Made by a program: the position numbers and the translations under genes. Positions 1-10,622 of a stretch of 64,000 nt of DNA are shown piece by piece. The DNA comes from Arthrobacter sp. AZCC_0090 (GTDB lineage Bacteria > Actinomycetota > Actinomycetes > Actinomycetales > Micrococcaceae), in NCBI RefSeq assembly GCF_014207375.1, contig NZ_JACHEE010000001.1:248001-312000 (forward strand). The letters run 5' to 3'. A model generated the notes under the pieces. The model did no database searches. It was not told the origin of the DNA and saw nothing but the letters and a program-made list of their open reading frames with translations. The first letter of the stretch is position 1. Each line of letters starts with the position of its first letter.

Positions 1-2474
1 CCGGTGGCTGCAATATCCAGTTCGCCATCGAACCGGACACGGGACGCGTCGTCGTCATCGAAATGAACCCGCGTGTTTCGCGTTCCTCGGCGCTGGCGTC
101 CAAGGCCACCGGCTTCGCGATCGCCAAGATCGCCACCAAGCTTTCCCTCGGCTACACGCTGGACGAGATCCCGAACGACATCACGCAGAAGACACCGGCA
201 TCGTTTGAGCCGACGCTCGACTACGTCGTGGTCAAGGTTCCGCGCTTCGCCTTCGAGAAGTTCCCCGCAGCGGACAACACGCTGACCACCACCATGAAGT
301 CCGTCGGTGAGGCAATGGCCATGGGCCGCAACTTCACGGAGGCCCTGCAGAAGGCCCTCCGCTCGCTTGAGCAGAAGGGCTCGCAGCTGGACTTCAGCCA
401 CGTGCCCGAATGGGAAGTTCCGGAGCTGATCGAGAAGTCCAAGCGCCCGACGACGGACCGCCTCTACCAGGTCCAGCGCGCCTTGCTCGGAGGTGCTTCG
501 GTCGAAGAGCTCTACGCAGCCACCAAGATCGATCCGTGGTTCCTGGACCAGTTGCAGCTGCTCAACGAGACCTCGCAGGAGATCCGCAAGGCCGGTGCGC
601 TGACCGAAGGCATGCTGCGCAACGCCAAGCGCCACGGCTTCTCGGACGAGCAGATCGGTGCCCTGACGCACAACCCGGAGGCTGTTGTCCGTGGCGTCCG
701 CCAGGCCCTCGGCATCCGTCCGGTTTACAAAACCGTGGACACGTGCGCCGCCGAATTCGCCGCGTACACCCCGTACCACTACTCGGCGTATGACGAAGAG
801 GACGAAGTCGCCCTGCACTCCAAGCCGTCCGTCATCATCCTGGGCTCCGGCCCGAACCGCATCGGCCAAGGCATCGAGTTCGACTACTCCTGCGTTCACG
901 CCTCCATGGCGCTCCGCAAGGCCGGCTATGAGACCGTCATGGTCAACTGCAACCCGGAGACGGTGTCCACGGACTACGACGTCTCCACGCGCCTCTACTT
1001 CGAACCGTTGACCCTTGAGGATGTCCTCGAGGTCATCGCGGCTGAGGAACGCACAGGAGGCGTTATGGGCGTGTTCGTGCAGCTCGGCGGCCAGACCCCG
1101 CTCAAGCTCGCACAGCAGCTGGCAGACGCCGGTGTGCCGATCCTGGGTACCTCCCCGGAAGCCATCGACCTCGCCGAGCACCGCGGCATGTTCTCCCGCG
1201 TGCTCGACCGGGCCGGCCTGATCGCCCCGAAGAACGGCACCGCTGTGTCCTTCGAGGACGCCAAGAAGATCGCCGACGAGATCGGGTACCCGGTCCTCGT
1301 CCGCCCGTCCTACGTGCTTGGCGGCCGGGGCATGGAGATCGTCTATGACGAAGCCAACCTCTCGCGCTACATCGCCAACGCGACGGAGATCACCCCGGAC
1401 CACCCGGTGCTGATCGACCGCTTCCTCGAGGACGCCGTCGAAATCGACGTCGACGCGCTTTTCGACGGCACGGACATGTACCTTGGCGGCATCATGGAGC
1501 ACATCGAGGAAGCCGGTATCCACTCCGGTGACTCCGCGTGCGTCCTGCCCCCGATCACCCTCGGCAGCAACGTGATCGAACGCGTCCGCACGGCCACCCG
1601 TGCCATTGCTGAAGGCGTCGGCGTCCGTGGCCTCATCAACATCCAGTTCGCCCTGGCATCCGATGTGCTCTACGTGCTGGAAGCCAACCCGCGTGCTTCC
1701 CGCACCGTGCCGTTCGTGTCCAAGGCCACGGGCGTGCAGATGGCGAAGGCTGCCGCGCTGATCGGTACCGGGGTCACCATCAATCAACTGCGGAGCGCCT
1801 ACAAGATGCTGCCGGAAACGGGCGATGGTTCCACCCTGCCGCTTGACGCACCTGTTGCGGTGAAGGAAGCGGTGCTGCCATTCAGCCGCTTCCGGACGCC
1901 GGAAGGCAAGGTGGTGGACTCGTTGCTCGGCCCCGAAATGCGTTCCACTGGTGAAGTCATGGGCATCGACAAGCACTTCGACACCGCTTTCGCCAAGAGC
2001 CAGGCCGCGGCCAACAATGCGCTGCCCACAGAAGGCAAAATCTTCGTCTCCGTCGCCAACCGGGACAAGCGCTCGGTGATCATGGGCGTCAAGCGACTGT
2101 CCGATCTCGGCTTCGAGATCGTCTCCACGGGCGGTACCGCGGACGTTCTGCGCCGCAACGGCATCCAGGCCACCCCGGTCCGCAAGGTTGCAGAAGGCAG
2201 CAGCGCCGAAGGCGAGGGCACCATCGCGGACCTCATCATCGCCGGCGAGATCGACATGGTCTTCAACACCCCTTCGGGTGGCGAAGCCCGCAGCGACGGC
2301 TACGAGCTCCGCGCGGCCGCCACGTCCATCGGCATCCCGTGCATCACCACCGTGGCCGAGTTCAACGCCGCGGTGCAGGCAATCGAGGCGCTGCGCACCT
2401 ACGAGTGGTCGGTGACCAGCTTGCAGGAGCACGCCGCCAACCTGAAGGCGTCAGCCGAGGCAGTCAATGCCTGA
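1..2474 (+). CDS. carB: Carbamoyl-phosphate synthase large subunit, 5' end outside window
   Basis: Large subunit of carbamoyl-phosphate synthase, which makes carbamoyl phosphate from bicarbonate, ATP and ammonia supplied by the CarA glutaminase, for pyrimidine and arginine synthesis. The frame is open from the left edge (first full codon at base 3) and encodes about 823 residues, roughly the C-terminal three quarters of a protein usually near 1,100 residues. Visible are the end of the first ATP-grasp half ([12 protein letters not shown]), the oligomerisation region, the second ATP-grasp half ([15 protein letters not shown], then [17 protein letters not shown]) and a C-terminal MGS-like allosteric domain ([27 protein letters not shown]). 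The stop overlaps pyrF by 8 bases, so the two are probably cotranscribed and translationally coupled in a pyrimidine operon. Confidence 0.97.
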   Translation, partial: GGCNIQFAIEPDTGRVVVIEMNPRVSRSSALASKATGFAIAKIATKLSLGYTLDEIPNDITQKTPASFEPTLDYVVVKVPRFAFEKFPAADNTLTTTMKSVGEAMAMGRNFTEALQKALRSLEQKGSQLDFSHVPEWEVPELIEKSKRPTTDRLYQVQRALLGGASVEELYAATKIDPWFLDQLQLLNETSQEIRKAGALTEGMLRNAKRHGFSDEQIGALTHNPEAVVRGVRQALGIRPVYKTVDTCAAEFAAYTPYHYSAYDEEDEVALHSKPSVIILGSGPNRIGQGIEFDYSCVHASMALRKAGYETVMVNCNPETVSTDYDVSTRLYFEPLTLEDVLEVIAAEERTGGVMGVFVQLGGQTPLKLAQQLADAGVPILGTSPEAIDLAEHRGMFSRVLDRAGLIAPKNGTAVSFEDAKKIADEIGYPVLVRPSYVLGGRGMEIVYDEANLSRYIANATEITPDHPVLIDRFLEDAVEIDVDALFDGTDMYLGGIMEHIEEAGIHSGDSACVLPPITLGSNVIERVRTATRAIAEGVGVRGLINIQFALASDVLYVLEANPRASRTVPFVSKATGVQMAKAAALIGTGVTINQLRSAYKMLPETGDGSTLPLDAPVAVKEAVLPFSRFRTPEGKVVDSLLGPEMRSTGEVMGIDKHFDTAFAKSQAAANNALPTEGKIFVSVANRDKRSVIMGVKRLSDLGFEIVSTGGTADVLRRNGIQATPVRKVAEGSSAEGEGTIADLIIAGEIDMVFNTPSGGEARSDGYELRAAATSIGIPCITTVAEFNAAVQAIEALRTYEWSVTSLQEHAANLKASAEAVNA

Positions 2475-3348
2475 GTCTGCTGTAGTCGCGCAGGCTGTTG
2501 TCAGGTCGGGGCCCCGACAGCCGTTCGGTTCCCGGCTGGCTGCCGCCATGGCCGACCTCGGCCCCCTTTGCGTCGGTATTGACCCGCATCCGGGACTGCT
2601 GTCTGACTGGGGACTGAACGACGACGTCGCGGGGCTGGAGCGCTTCTCGCTCACCGTCGTGGAAGCCGTGGCGACGCTCGCTGCCGCGGTAAAGCCGCAA
2701 GTGGCGCTCTATGAGCGCCACGGTTCCGCAGGGATGGCCGTCCTGGAGCGGACCCTTGCTGCGGCATCCGATGCCGGAGTGTTGAGCATCGCCGACGCCA
2801 AGCGCGGAGACATCGGCTCCACGATGGCGGCTTATGCGGACGCTTGGCTGCGCGACGGTTCGTCCTTGGCTGCGGACTCTGTCACGCTGAGCCCGTATCT
2901 CGGATTTGAGTCATTGCGGCCGGCGCTGGACCTCGCAGACGAGTATGGCCGGGGTGTTTTCGTTCTCGCGCTGACGTCGAACCCCGAAGGCAAATCCGTT
3001 CAGCACGTTGGCGGTTCTGAGTCGGTGGCTCGGCGGATCGCTGAGGCGGCCGCCGACGAGAACCGTCGCTATGCGGGAACCATGGGGTCTGTCGGTCTCG
3101 TGGTGGGCGCCACTATTGGCACCGCTTTGGTGGATCTGGGCTTGGACCTCAACGCTGTTCGCGGACCCATCTTGGCTCCTGGGCTCGGTGCCCAAGGAGC
3201 TACGCCGGCGGATCTACGTGCCACCTTCGGTGAGGCGTATCCGGCGGTCCTTGCGACATCGAGCCGGGGAATCCTGGCCGCTGGTCCCGCGGTCGCCGGT
3301 TTGCGTTCCGCTACTGAGGCCACCCGCGACGGCTTGCTGGAAGGCTGA
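2467..3348 (+). CDS. pyrF: Orotidine 5'-phosphate decarboxylase (type 2)
   Basis: Cytosolic enzyme for the last step of UMP synthesis, decarboxylating OMP. The 293-residue product is the longer type 2 form found in actinobacteria. It has the substrate-binding start [11 protein letters not shown] near residue 36 and the catalytic [15 protein letters not shown] block near residue 113. The ATG at 2467 lies inside the end of carB (8-base overlap). The alternative is a start further inside, but the overlap arrangement favours this one. Downstream there is about 110 bases without a gene before mihF. Confidence 0.95.
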   Translation: MPESAVVAQAVVRSGPRQPFGSRLAAAMADLGPLCVGIDPHPGLLSDWGLNDDVAGLERFSLTVVEAVATLAAAVKPQVALYERHGSAGMAVLERTLAAASDAGVLSIADAKRGDIGSTMAAYADAWLRDGSSLAADSVTLSPYLGFESLRPALDLADEYGRGVFVLALTSNPEGKSVQHVGGSESVARRIAEAAADENRRYAGTMGSVGLVVGATIGTALVDLGLDLNAVRGPILAPGLGAQGATPADLRATFGEAYPAVLATSSRGILAAGPAVAGLRSATEATRDGLLEG

Positions 3349-3457
3349 TCGCGATCTTGGTGCGTCCTGTGCATTGCGCTCCACACTGACCTCGCGGTAG
3401 CTTCGGGAGCAGTCCAAATCGCCACGCACTCGATGCCGGCCAAAGGGGGATGTGTCA

Positions 3458-3784
3458 GTGACTTTGAAAACCTTGTCTGCGGAGGAACGTTCCGATGCCT
3501 TGGAAAAGGCCGCCAGGGCTCGTGCAAGACGGGCCCTGGCAAAGGAACAGCTCAGGAGAGGTGAACTCAGTATCGCCGGGCTGATCAAGTCGGCGCAGAC
3601 TGATGAAGCCATCGCCCGCATGCGTGTTTCCGAGCTTCTGGAGGCTGTCCCGAGTGTCGGTCCCGTCCGGGCAGCGGCCATCATGACGGAAATTGGAATC
3701 GCCCCATCACGACGGCTCAGGGGCCTGGGAATTCACCAGTCCCGGTCGCTGATAGATTTTATGGAAGACAAATACAGCGTCTAA
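3458..3784 (+). CDS. mihF: Integration host factor, actinobacterial type
   Basis: Small DNA-binding protein of 108 residues belonging to the actinobacterial IHF family (mIHF/sIHF), which bends and compacts DNA and is unrelated to HU/IHF of Proteobacteria. It has a basic N-terminal helix (EKAARARARRALAKEQLRRG) and the conserved helix-two-turn-helix segment with VPSVGPVRAAAIM. I chose the GTG at 3458 because AAAGGGGGA at 3442-3450 sits 7 bases ahead; the in-frame GTG at 3452 is too close to that ribosome site. Position directly before gmk and rpoZ is the family's usual neighbourhood. Confidence 0.93.
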   Translation: MTLKTLSAEERSDALEKAARARARRALAKEQLRRGELSIAGLIKSAQTDEAIARMRVSELLEAVPSVGPVRAAAIMTEIGIAPSRRLRGLGIHQSRSLIDFMEDKYSV

Positions 3785-3841
3785 ACAAATGCGGCGTTCA
3801 AGAAGAAATGCAGCATATAAGGAATCTCCACGAAGGACGAT

Positions 3842-4414
3842 GTGAGCAAGAATCCGGGACTGACCGTCCTTGCAGGCCCCACTGCCGTTGGCAAGGGAAC
3901 AGTATCCACGTATATCCGCGACAACTACCCTGAGGTCTGGCTGTCGGTTTCAGCCACCACCCGTGCGCCGCGGCCGGGGGAGAAGGACGGTGTCCACTAC
4001 TTCTTCAAGTCCGCCGAGGAATTCGACGCACTTGTTGAAGGTGGCCAGTTGCTTGAGTGGGCAGTGGTGCACGGCAAGAACCGCTACGGCACGCTCCGCA
4101 GCACGGTCGACGCCGCCATCGCCGAAGGCAAGTCCGTGCTGTTGGAGATCGATTTGCAGGGCGCCCGCCAGGTCAAGGCAGCAGTTCCGGACGCCAACTT
4201 CGTCTTCCTCGCTCCGCCCAGCTGGGACGAAATGGTCCGCCGCTTGGTTGGACGCGGCACCGAAACCCCGGAGGAACAGCAGCGACGGCTGGAAACCGCT
4301 AAACTGGAACTTGCCGCTGAACCGGAGTTTGACCACACCGTCATCAATGACGAGGTACGCCGGGCAGCGGACGAGCTTGTTTCACTCATGGGGCTTACCC
4401 CGCACCAGCGCTAA
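3842..4414 (+). CDS. gmk: Guanylate kinase
   Basis: Converts GMP to GDP with ATP in purine nucleotide metabolism. The 190-residue protein has the P-loop ([12 protein letters not shown], residues 10-21), the GMP-binding region ([19 protein letters not shown]) and the lid (DLQGARQVK ... [10 protein letters not shown]). One deviation is visible: the usual GPSGVGKGT loop reads [12 protein letters not shown] start at 3842, about 57 bases after mihF and 39 before rpoZ, consistent with a mihF-gmk-rpoZ-coaBC-metK transcription unit. Confidence 0.95.
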   Translation: MSKNPGLTVLAGPTAVGKGTVSTYIRDNYPEVWLSVSATTRAPRPGEKDGVHYFFKSAEEFDALVEGGQLLEWAVVHGKNRYGTLRSTVDAAIAEGKSVLLEIDLQGARQVKAAVPDANFVFLAPPSWDEMVRRLVGRGTETPEEQQRRLETAKLELAAEPEFDHTVINDEVRRAADELVSLMGLTPHQR

Positions 4415-4453
4415 GCGCTAGCACTTGTCAGCCCGTTAGAATTTGGAGAATTC

Positions 4454-4714
4454 GTGTCCACGAACCTTGAAGGCATCATCAACCCGCCGATCGACGAGCT
4501 GCTTGCTGCTGCCGATTCAAAGTACGGCCTGGTGATTTTCGGCGCCAAGCGCGCGCGCCAGATCAACGCCTACTACGCCCAGCTGCACGAGGGCCTCTTC
4601 GAGTACGTTGGCCCGCTGGTCGACACGAAGCTGAACGAGAAGTCGCTTTCCATCGCCCTGCGCGAGATCAACGAAGGCCTGCTGGTCTCCACCCCGATCG
4701 AACCCGCAGAGTAA
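4454..4714 (+). CDS. rpoZ: RNA polymerase omega subunit
   Basis: Omega subunit, which aids assembly and stability of RNA polymerase by holding the beta' subunit. The 86-residue product starts with a GTG and has the family core [28 protein letters not shown] with the RARQIN helix that contacts beta', then [10 protein letters not shown]. Length and place (between gmk and coaBC) are typical of actinobacteria. Confidence 0.94.
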   Translation: MSTNLEGIINPPIDELLAAADSKYGLVIFGAKRARQINAYYAQLHEGLFEYVGPLVDTKLNEKSLSIALREINEGLLVSTPIEPAE

Positions 4715-4741
4715 AACAGACTGCCTGTTGACGGAGGTCAC

Positions 4742-5989
4742 GTGCGCATAGTCCTCGGAGTCGGGGGAGGGATCGCAGCCTACAAGGTTGCATCGCTCCT
4801 CCGGCTTTTTACTGAGGCCGGACACAACGTCACGGTCATTCCCACGGAGGCCGCAAACCGATTCGTCGGCGTGGCTACCTGGGAGGCGCTCTCGGGCAAT
4901 CCGGTGAGCAACAGTGTCTTTGACGACGTGGAGAAGGTCAACCACGTCCGGCTTGGCCATGAGGCCGATCTCATCGTCGTTGCCCCGGCGACTGCCGACC
5001 TGTTGGCCAAGGCCGCATCCGGCCAGGCGGGGGATCTTCTCACCAACACGCTCCTCATGGCACATGGCCCAGTGCTTTTTGCTCCCGCAATGCACACTGA
5101 AATGTGGCAGAACCAAGCAACCCAGGCGAATGTGGAAACCCTGCGCAGCCGCGGCATCACCGTCCTCGAACCGGCGGTGGGCCGGCTGACGGGCGCGGAT
5201 TCCGGGCCGGGGAGGCTCCCCGAGCCAGAGGCAATTTTCGCGGCCGCCATCGCTTTGGTTGACGCCTCCACGCCTTCCGCCCAGCTCGTTGACGCAAAAC
5301 CTTTGTCAGGTCGAACCGTCACGATTTCCGCGGGCGGCACCAGGGAAGCCTTGGATCCAGTTCGTTTCCTGGGGAACAGGTCCTCCGGCAAGCAAGGCGT
5401 TGCGCTGGCGGCAGCAGCCCTCGATGCCGGCGCCAAGGTGAGATTCCTCGCTGCCCATATGGACGTCCAGCCTCCCGCTGGCGTCGAACTGGTGCGGGTT
5501 GAATCTGCCCTGGAACTCCGTGACGCCGCGCTGGAAGCCGCCGTCGGCTCCGACGTCGTGATCATGGCCGCCGCGGTGGCTGATTTCCGTCCCGCTGAGG
5601 TCTCAACGACGAAAATCAAGAAGAGCGAAGGCACCGACGCTCCCGTGGTGCGCCTCGTGCGGAACCCTGACATCCTGCATGAACTGGTAGAGCGCCGCGA
5701 CGCTGAATCAACAACACAGCTGATCATCGGTTTCGCCGCTGAAACCGGGGACCAAGACGGTAACGTCCTGGAACACGCCACCGCCAAGCTCAAACGCAAG
5801 GGCTGCGACCTCTTGGTAGTCAACCAGGTTGGCGTTGGCCGGGTGTTCGGCCAAGACCAGAATTCTGTGATCATTCTCTCCGGCCATGGCGCAGAGCCGC
5901 AGTCGGCGGCGGGTTCCAAATCCGACGTCGCCGCCGCCGTCATTGACCGCATCAGTTCTGAACTGAGCCGCGTGCACCCGGCCACTTAG
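4742..5989 (+). CDS. coaBC: Bifunctional phosphopantothenoylcysteine decarboxylase / phosphopantothenate-cysteine ligase
   Basis: Two consecutive steps of coenzyme A synthesis: CoaB joins 4'-phosphopantothenate to cysteine using CTP and CoaC decarboxylates the product using FMN. The 415-residue fusion has the N-terminal flavoprotein CoaC domain (residues 1 to about 180; VNHVRL with the catalytic histidine, PAMHTEMWQN) and the C-terminal CoaB domain (from about 195; SAGGTREALDPVRFLGNRSSGKQG, then IKKSEG). GTG start at 4742, preceded by GGAGG at 4733-4737. It lies 27 bases after rpoZ and belongs to the same run of genes. Confidence 0.95.
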   Translation: MRIVLGVGGGIAAYKVASLLRLFTEAGHNVTVIPTEAANRFVGVATWEALSGNPVSNSVFDDVEKVNHVRLGHEADLIVVAPATADLLAKAASGQAGDLLTNTLLMAHGPVLFAPAMHTEMWQNQATQANVETLRSRGITVLEPAVGRLTGADSGPGRLPEPEAIFAAAIALVDASTPSAQLVDAKPLSGRTVTISAGGTREALDPVRFLGNRSSGKQGVALAAAALDAGAKVRFLAAHMDVQPPAGVELVRVESALELRDAALEAAVGSDVVIMAAAVADFRPAEVSTTKIKKSEGTDAPVVRLVRNPDILHELVERRDAESTTQLIIGFAAETGDQDGNVLEHATAKLKRKGCDLLVVNQVGVGRVFGQDQNSVIILSGHGAEPQSAAGSKSDVAAAVIDRISSELSRVHPAT

Positions 5990-6080
5990 GCCCGGACAGC
6001 GCTTATTCCTTAGCTGGTCCATCCTTAGCAAAGGGACATACGGCGGAAGCCGACCGCCCTCAACCGAGTAAGGTAGTCGA

Positions 6081-7310
6081 GTGACTTTACCGCTGCATCA
6101 TGAATCCCACGGAACCCCGTCCAAGCTCCGGCTCTTCACTTCTGAGTCGGTGACGGAAGGGCACCCGGACAAGATCTGCGACCAAATCAGCGACGCCATC
6201 CTTGACGCGCTCCTGGCAGCAGACCCTGAGTCCCGCGTGGCCGTTGAGACCATGGCCACCACTGGCCTGGTGCACGTGGCTGGCGAGGTCACCACGGATG
6301 CGTACGTGGAGATCCCGCAGATCGTCCGCGAGACCATCCTCGGAATCGGTTATGACTCCTCCGCCAACGGCTTCGACGGCGCCCGTTGCGGCGTGTCTGT
6401 CTCGATCGGCCAGCAGTCCAACGACATCGCCGGCGGCGTCTTCAACTCCCTCGAAGCCCGCGAAGGCCGCCAGGAGGACGACTACGACCTCCAGGGCGCC
6501 GGTGACCAAGGCATCATGTTCGGCTACGCGAGCGACGAAACCCCGTCCTACATGCCGACCCCCATTTGGCTGGCCCACCGCCTCTCCGAGAGGCTCACGG
6601 AAGTCCGCAAGAGCGGCGAACTCGCCTACCTGCGGCCTGACGGCAAGACGCAGGTGACCGTCGGATACGACCGCGACCGCCCGGTTTCCGTTGAAACGGT
6701 GGTCATTTCCAGCCAGCACGCCGAAGGTACCAGCCTTGATCGCCTGCGCGCCGACCTCGCCGCGCACGTGATCGATCCCGTCCTGGCAGTGTCCAACCTG
6801 GATATCTCCCACGTCGCGAACATCCTGAATCCCGCTGGCGCCTTTGTCATCGGCGGACCTGTCGGTGATGCCGGCCTGACCGGCCGCAAGATCATTGTTG
6901 ATACTTACGGCGGCATGGCCCGCCACGGCGGCGGTGCGTTCTCCGGTAAGGATCCGTCGAAGGTGGACCGTTCGGCTGCCTACGCGATGCGCTGGGTGGC
7001 CAAGAACGTTGTGGCCGCGGGGCTGGCAAAGCGCGCAGAAATCCAGATCGCTTACGCGATCGGCCAGGCGCGTCCTGTCGGCACGTACGTCGAGACCTTC
7101 GGTACCGAGACTGTTGATCCGGCCAAGATCAGCGAAGCAATTGCGGAGATCTTCGACCTCCGTCCCCGCGCCATCATCGACGCCCTTGACCTCAAGCGGC
7201 CCATCTACGCCAAGACGGCGGCACACGGCCACTTCGGCCGCGACGAGCCAGACTTCACGTGGGAACGGCTGGACCGGGTGGACGAACTGAAGGAATTCTT
7301 CAACGCCTGA
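6081..7310 (+). CDS. metK: S-adenosylmethionine synthetase
   Basis: Makes S-adenosylmethionine from methionine and ATP, the methyl donor used by RsmE and many other enzymes. The 409-residue protein carries the signature [19 protein letters not shown] near residue 27, [12 protein letters not shown] and the glycine-rich [22 protein letters not shown] start at 6081. About 90 bases separate it from coaBC and may hold a promoter; I saw no SAM riboswitch there. The 106-base gap after it contains three copies of CCGGAGCCT (7321-7359) of unknown meaning. Confidence 0.96.
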   Translation: MTLPLHHESHGTPSKLRLFTSESVTEGHPDKICDQISDAILDALLAADPESRVAVETMATTGLVHVAGEVTTDAYVEIPQIVRETILGIGYDSSANGFDGARCGVSVSIGQQSNDIAGGVFNSLEAREGRQEDDYDLQGAGDQGIMFGYASDETPSYMPTPIWLAHRLSERLTEVRKSGELAYLRPDGKTQVTVGYDRDRPVSVETVVISSQHAEGTSLDRLRADLAAHVIDPVLAVSNLDISHVANILNPAGAFVIGGPVGDAGLTGRKIIVDTYGGMARHGGGAFSGKDPSKVDRSAAYAMRWVAKNVVAAGLAKRAEIQIAYAIGQARPVGTYVETFGTETVDPAKISEAIAEIFDLRPRAIIDALDLKRPIYAKTAAHGHFGRDEPDFTWERLDRVDELKEFFNA

Positions 7311-7416
7311 CCCCGCCTGCGCCGGAGCCTCCGCCGGAGCCTCGTCTGACCGGAGCCTGATTGTCGGTGGTGTGTGTTTGGCTTGACCCAAGAGCCGAAC
7401 CAGGGAGGTGGCAAGC

Positions 7417-9543
7417 ATGAGCGATGATTCGTTGCTTCCCCTTGCCCTGGCGTTGCCTTCGCCGGCCCGTCAACCGTCCTTGTTGCAGGGTTTCCCCGTC
7501 CGCGGGACCAACGCCGATGGGCCAGCCCTCGCGGCAAGCGATCCGGTGGCCCGGGTCCTGATCGAATCGCCCCTCCCGCATTTGGACCGGCCCTTCGACT
7601 ACAGCGTCCCGGCCGAGTTCGAACGCACTGCGTTGGCCGGCGTGCGGGTCAAAGTGCGTTTTAACGGCCAGGAACTTAACGGCTTCGTGCTGGAGCGTGC
7701 GGAATCCTCCGAAGCCGGGCATGCCTTAAGCCCGCTGCTCAAGGTGATTTCGCCCATCCAGGTCTTGACGCCGTCTTTGCTGGAGCTTGCCTCCAGCGTC
7801 GCGGCCCGTTATGCCGGGACGCTGAGCGACGTCCTCCGGACAGCCATTCCGCCGCGCGTCGCTGGCTTGGAAAAGCTTCTTCTTTCCGGTGATTCCCTCT
7901 TGGAGGAGCCAGCCGAGACTGCCAGCCCTGCTGGGGGTGCTGTGTCCCCGGCTCAAGCAGCCTGGGCTTCCTACACCAACGGCGCACCGTACCTGCAGCA
8001 CCTGGCCGGAGGTGGCTCGCCCCGGGCCGTCCTCACTGCGGTGCGGGGCTTCGGAGCCGCGGGCTGGCCCGAACTAGTAGCGTCTGCAGTCGCCGCAGTC
8101 CGTTCCTCGGGGCGGGGCGCCGTCGTGGTTGTGCCCGACTACCGTGATCTCGACCGCATGGAGGCGGCGCTCGACGCCGTCCTGCCAGCCGGCGAAATCG
8201 CACGGCTGACGGCCGACGACGGTCAGTCCCCGCGGTACCGGAGCTACCTTCGGCTACTGAGCGGCGCAGCCAAAGTGGCGATTGGTACGCGGTCCGCGGC
8301 GTACGCTCCAGTCCAGGACCTTGGGCTTGTGGTGTGTTGGGACGACGGCGACGACCTCCATATCGACCAGCGCGCTCCCTATGCCCACAGCCGCGAGATT
8401 CTGCTCTTGCGCTCCGAGCAGGAATCTGCGGCTTGCCTCATGGCCGCGCACAGCCGCAGCACCGAGCTACAGCGGCTTGTTGAAGGCGGCTGGGCCGTGC
8501 CGGTGGAACCCCCTCGCACAGTGGTTCGCTCCAGCGCGCCACGCGTGCTCAACACAGCGGACAGTTTTGAGCAAGAGCGGGACCCCCTGGCCCGGATTGC
8601 ACGCTTGCCCGGCGCCGCGTGGCGTGCAGCCAAAGAAGGCCTGGAACGCGGACCCGTCTTGGTGCAGGTGGCCCGGGCCGGTTATGCGCCGTCGCTCGTT
8701 TGCGAGGATTGCCGCGAGCCAGCCAGATGCAACAATTGCCAGGGGCCGCTCGCGATCGCCGGCCAAGCTGCCCTCCCGCAGTGCCGCTGGTGCTCCACAC
8801 CGGCTCCGGAATGGCGTTGCCGCAATTGTGGCGGGGGCCGTCTTCGCAGGGGGGCTGCCGGCGTGCTCCGGACCGCGGAAGAGCTGGGCAGGGCTTTTCC
8901 AGGCAAGGCCGTCGTGACTTCTTCAGGAGACCAGGTCAAATCCACGGTGTCAGACGCCTGCGCGCTGGTGGTGGCTACGGTGGGCGCCGAACCGATCGCA
9001 CCTGGCGGCTACGCAGCGGCGCTGCTTTTGGACGGCAATTCGCTCCTCCGCCGGGAGAATCTTCGTGCTGGCGAAGACACCGTTCGGCGGTGGTTCAACG
9101 CGGCGGCGCTCGTGCGCCCCGCGAGCGAAGGCGGACTCGTGGTCATCACTGCCGACGACACCGCCGCGACCGGCGCCCTGTTGCGTTGGGACCCGGCCGG
9201 GTATGCCTCCCGGGAGCTGGTACTGCGACAGGAACTCCAGTTGCCGCCAGCGGTGCGGATCGCATCAGTCACAGGCAAGCGGGCCGACGTCGTGCATTTC
9301 ACCGAAAGCCTGGCCAGTAACATCCGGTTGCGTACCGCTGGCCCCGCGCCGGTTTCGCTCACCCTGTCTGCGCAACGTTCTACAGCGCGAGACGCCGATC
9401 CGGACGTCCGGACGCTGCTCTTCATTCCCTACGCCCAAGCAGCCGAAGCGACCAGGGCCATGCGGGCTGTCAAAGCTGCCAGCGCGGCGAAACGCACCTC
9501 GGGGCCCGTTCAGCTGCGGCTCGACGGCGTGGATGTCCTCTAG
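7417..9543 (+). CDS. priA: Primosomal protein N' (PriA), helicase motifs degenerate
   Basis: Replication restart protein that recognises stalled forks. The 708-residue protein has the N-terminal 3' DNA-binding domain (VARVLIESPLPHLDRPFDYSV) and, near residue 425, a zinc region with four CxxC pairs (CEDC, CNNC, CRWC, CRNC). The ATPase motifs are not intact: where the Walker A loop is expected the protein reads TAVRGFGAAGWPEL, and the DEEH box reads CWDDGDDLH. This degeneration is a known trait of actinobacterial PriA, so a structural primosome role without helicase activity is inferred. ATG at 7417 follows GGGAGG (7403-7408). The TAG stop shares the palindrome CTAG (9540-9543) with the convergent glycosyltransferase stop. 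Confidence 0.92.
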   Translation: MSDDSLLPLALALPSPARQPSLLQGFPVRGTNADGPALAASDPVARVLIESPLPHLDRPFDYSVPAEFERTALAGVRVKVRFNGQELNGFVLERAESSEAGHALSPLLKVISPIQVLTPSLLELASSVAARYAGTLSDVLRTAIPPRVAGLEKLLLSGDSLLEEPAETASPAGGAVSPAQAAWASYTNGAPYLQHLAGGGSPRAVLTAVRGFGAAGWPELVASAVAAVRSSGRGAVVVVPDYRDLDRMEAALDAVLPAGEIARLTADDGQSPRYRSYLRLLSGAAKVAIGTRSAAYAPVQDLGLVVCWDDGDDLHIDQRAPYAHSREILLLRSEQESAACLMAAHSRSTELQRLVEGGWAVPVEPPRTVVRSSAPRVLNTADSFEQERDPLARIARLPGAAWRAAKEGLERGPVLVQVARAGYAPSLVCEDCREPARCNNCQGPLAIAGQAALPQCRWCSTPAPEWRCRNCGGGRLRRGAAGVLRTAEELGRAFPGKAVVTSSGDQVKSTVSDACALVVATVGAEPIAPGGYAAALLLDGNSLLRRENLRAGEDTVRRWFNAAALVRPASEGGLVVITADDTAATGALLRWDPAGYASRELVLRQELQLPPAVRIASVTGKRADVVHFTESLASNIRLRTAGPAPVSLTLSAQRSTARDADPDVRTLLFIPYAQAAEATRAMRAVKAASAAKRTSGPVQLRLDGVDVL

Positions 9544-10622
9544 CGCTTGCGGCTGCGCATCGCCACGACCTCTTCGGCAACCGCCAATAGTTGTCGGGCC
9601 GATTCGTCCCAGTTGAAGTCGGCCGCGCGTTCCACCGAACGGCGGGAGCGCGCTTGCCACAGCTCCTCATTTTCAAGGGCCCTGACTGCCGCAGCGAATT
9701 CGGCGGGCGATTCCGGATGCACATAGCTCACGGCATCCGCACCGACCTCCCGGAAGATGGGAATGTCGCTGGCGATCACGGGAGTGCCGAGCGCCATGGC
9801 CTCGACCAGCGGCAACCCATAACCCTCCGCCTTGGACAGGCTGATGAGGGCCGTGGCGCGGATCAAGAGGGAATCGTACTCGGCATCCGTGACGCCGTTG
9901 TGGAACTCGACCTGCGCACCCGGCGGCACCAGGGGCTCCAGCTCGGCACGGCGCTGCGGGGTGATCCTGCTCAGGAGATGAAGCGTGAATCCGGGCAATT
10001 CGGACATGCCCTGGATCATGGTCTCCACGTTTTTGTAGGGCATGAACGAGCCCATGTAGAGCAGGGACTTCTCGGCGCCGGCTGAGGGATCGCGTGGCGT
10101 TTGTCCTGGCTGGGGTGCGTTGCCGACGATCCGCACCGGCCGCCGGGTCAAATTGAACTTCGCCATGAGCGACTCGGTGGTGTGGCTGATGGTGGCGACG
10201 ACGTCCGCGCGATTGAGAAGCAGGCGCTGCGGCCAGTAGGCCTTGTGGTAGAGCCGCCACAACAACCGTACGGGCGCCGGAAGGAAGCCTGGAGGGGCCG
10301 GGTGCTCATAGTAGATGAGATCGTGCAAGGTCAGGACCAATCCATACTTCCGGCCCAGGGTTCCCATGGTCTGCATAGGGCAAACCACCACATCAGCCCC
10401 GAGCTTGTTGACCTCGCGCGCCACGAATAGTTCTCGCGGCGAAAGCGGGCTGCTGATGAGCACGTAGGGGACGTCCGGAAGGAGCGCCAACTGGCGTTTG
10501 TCGTTGATAAGCATGGTGACATCCGCGATCTTGGACGTCGCCGCTATGAGGCTCGAACCATAGCGGCTGATGCCGTCGTGATGGTCCGTGCGGGTGAAGC
10601 GGGCGTCAATGACGATTTTCAC
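9540..10622 (-). CDS. Glycosyltransferase family 4 (GT-B fold)
   Basis: Probable cytosolic or membrane-edge sugar transferase using an activated sugar; donor and acceptor are unknown. The 360-residue protein has the N-terminal acceptor half opening with VIDARFTRTDHHDGISRYG and a C-terminal GT1/GT4 donor half with the EX7E-type motif SKAEGYGLPLVEAMALGTPVIASD (about residues 260-285). Its start overlaps the stop of the upstream hydrolase by 4 bases (ATGA type), so it is the last gene of a regulator-AKR-hydrolase-glycosyltransferase run. Mannosyl- or rhamnosyltransferase roles are possible but not decidable here. Confidence 0.88.
   Translation of the reverse strand: MKIVIDARFTRTDHHDGISRYGSSLIAATSKIADVTMLINDKRQLALLPDVPYVLISSPLSPRELFVAREVNKLGADVVVCPMQTMGTLGRKYGLVLTLHDLIYYEHPAPPGFLPAPVRLLWRLYHKAYWPQRLLLNRADVVATISHTTESLMAKFNLTRRPVRIVGNAPQPGQTPRDPSAGAEKSLLYMGSFMPYKNVETMIQGMSELPGFTLHLLSRITPQRRAELEPLVPPGAQVEFHNGVTDAEYDSLLIRATALISLSKAEGYGLPLVEAMALGTPVIASDIPIFREVGADAVSYVHPESPAEFAAAVRALENEELWQARSRRSVERAADFNWDESARQLLAVAEEVVAMRSRKR

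Noticed and set aside
63..2474. Long open frames on other strands over carB, metK, leuS and the respiratory genes
   Set aside because: These are high-GC shadow frames with repetitive Arg/Ser/Pro composition and no family motifs; the annotated frames carry complete motifs.
5990..6080. SAM riboswitch before metK
   Set aside because: The gap is too short and no paired elements of known SAM riboswitch classes were seen.
7311..7416. Three CCGGAGCCT repeats after metK as a possible terminator or operator
   Set aside because: They are direct repeats without pairing or known match; noted only in the metK entry.
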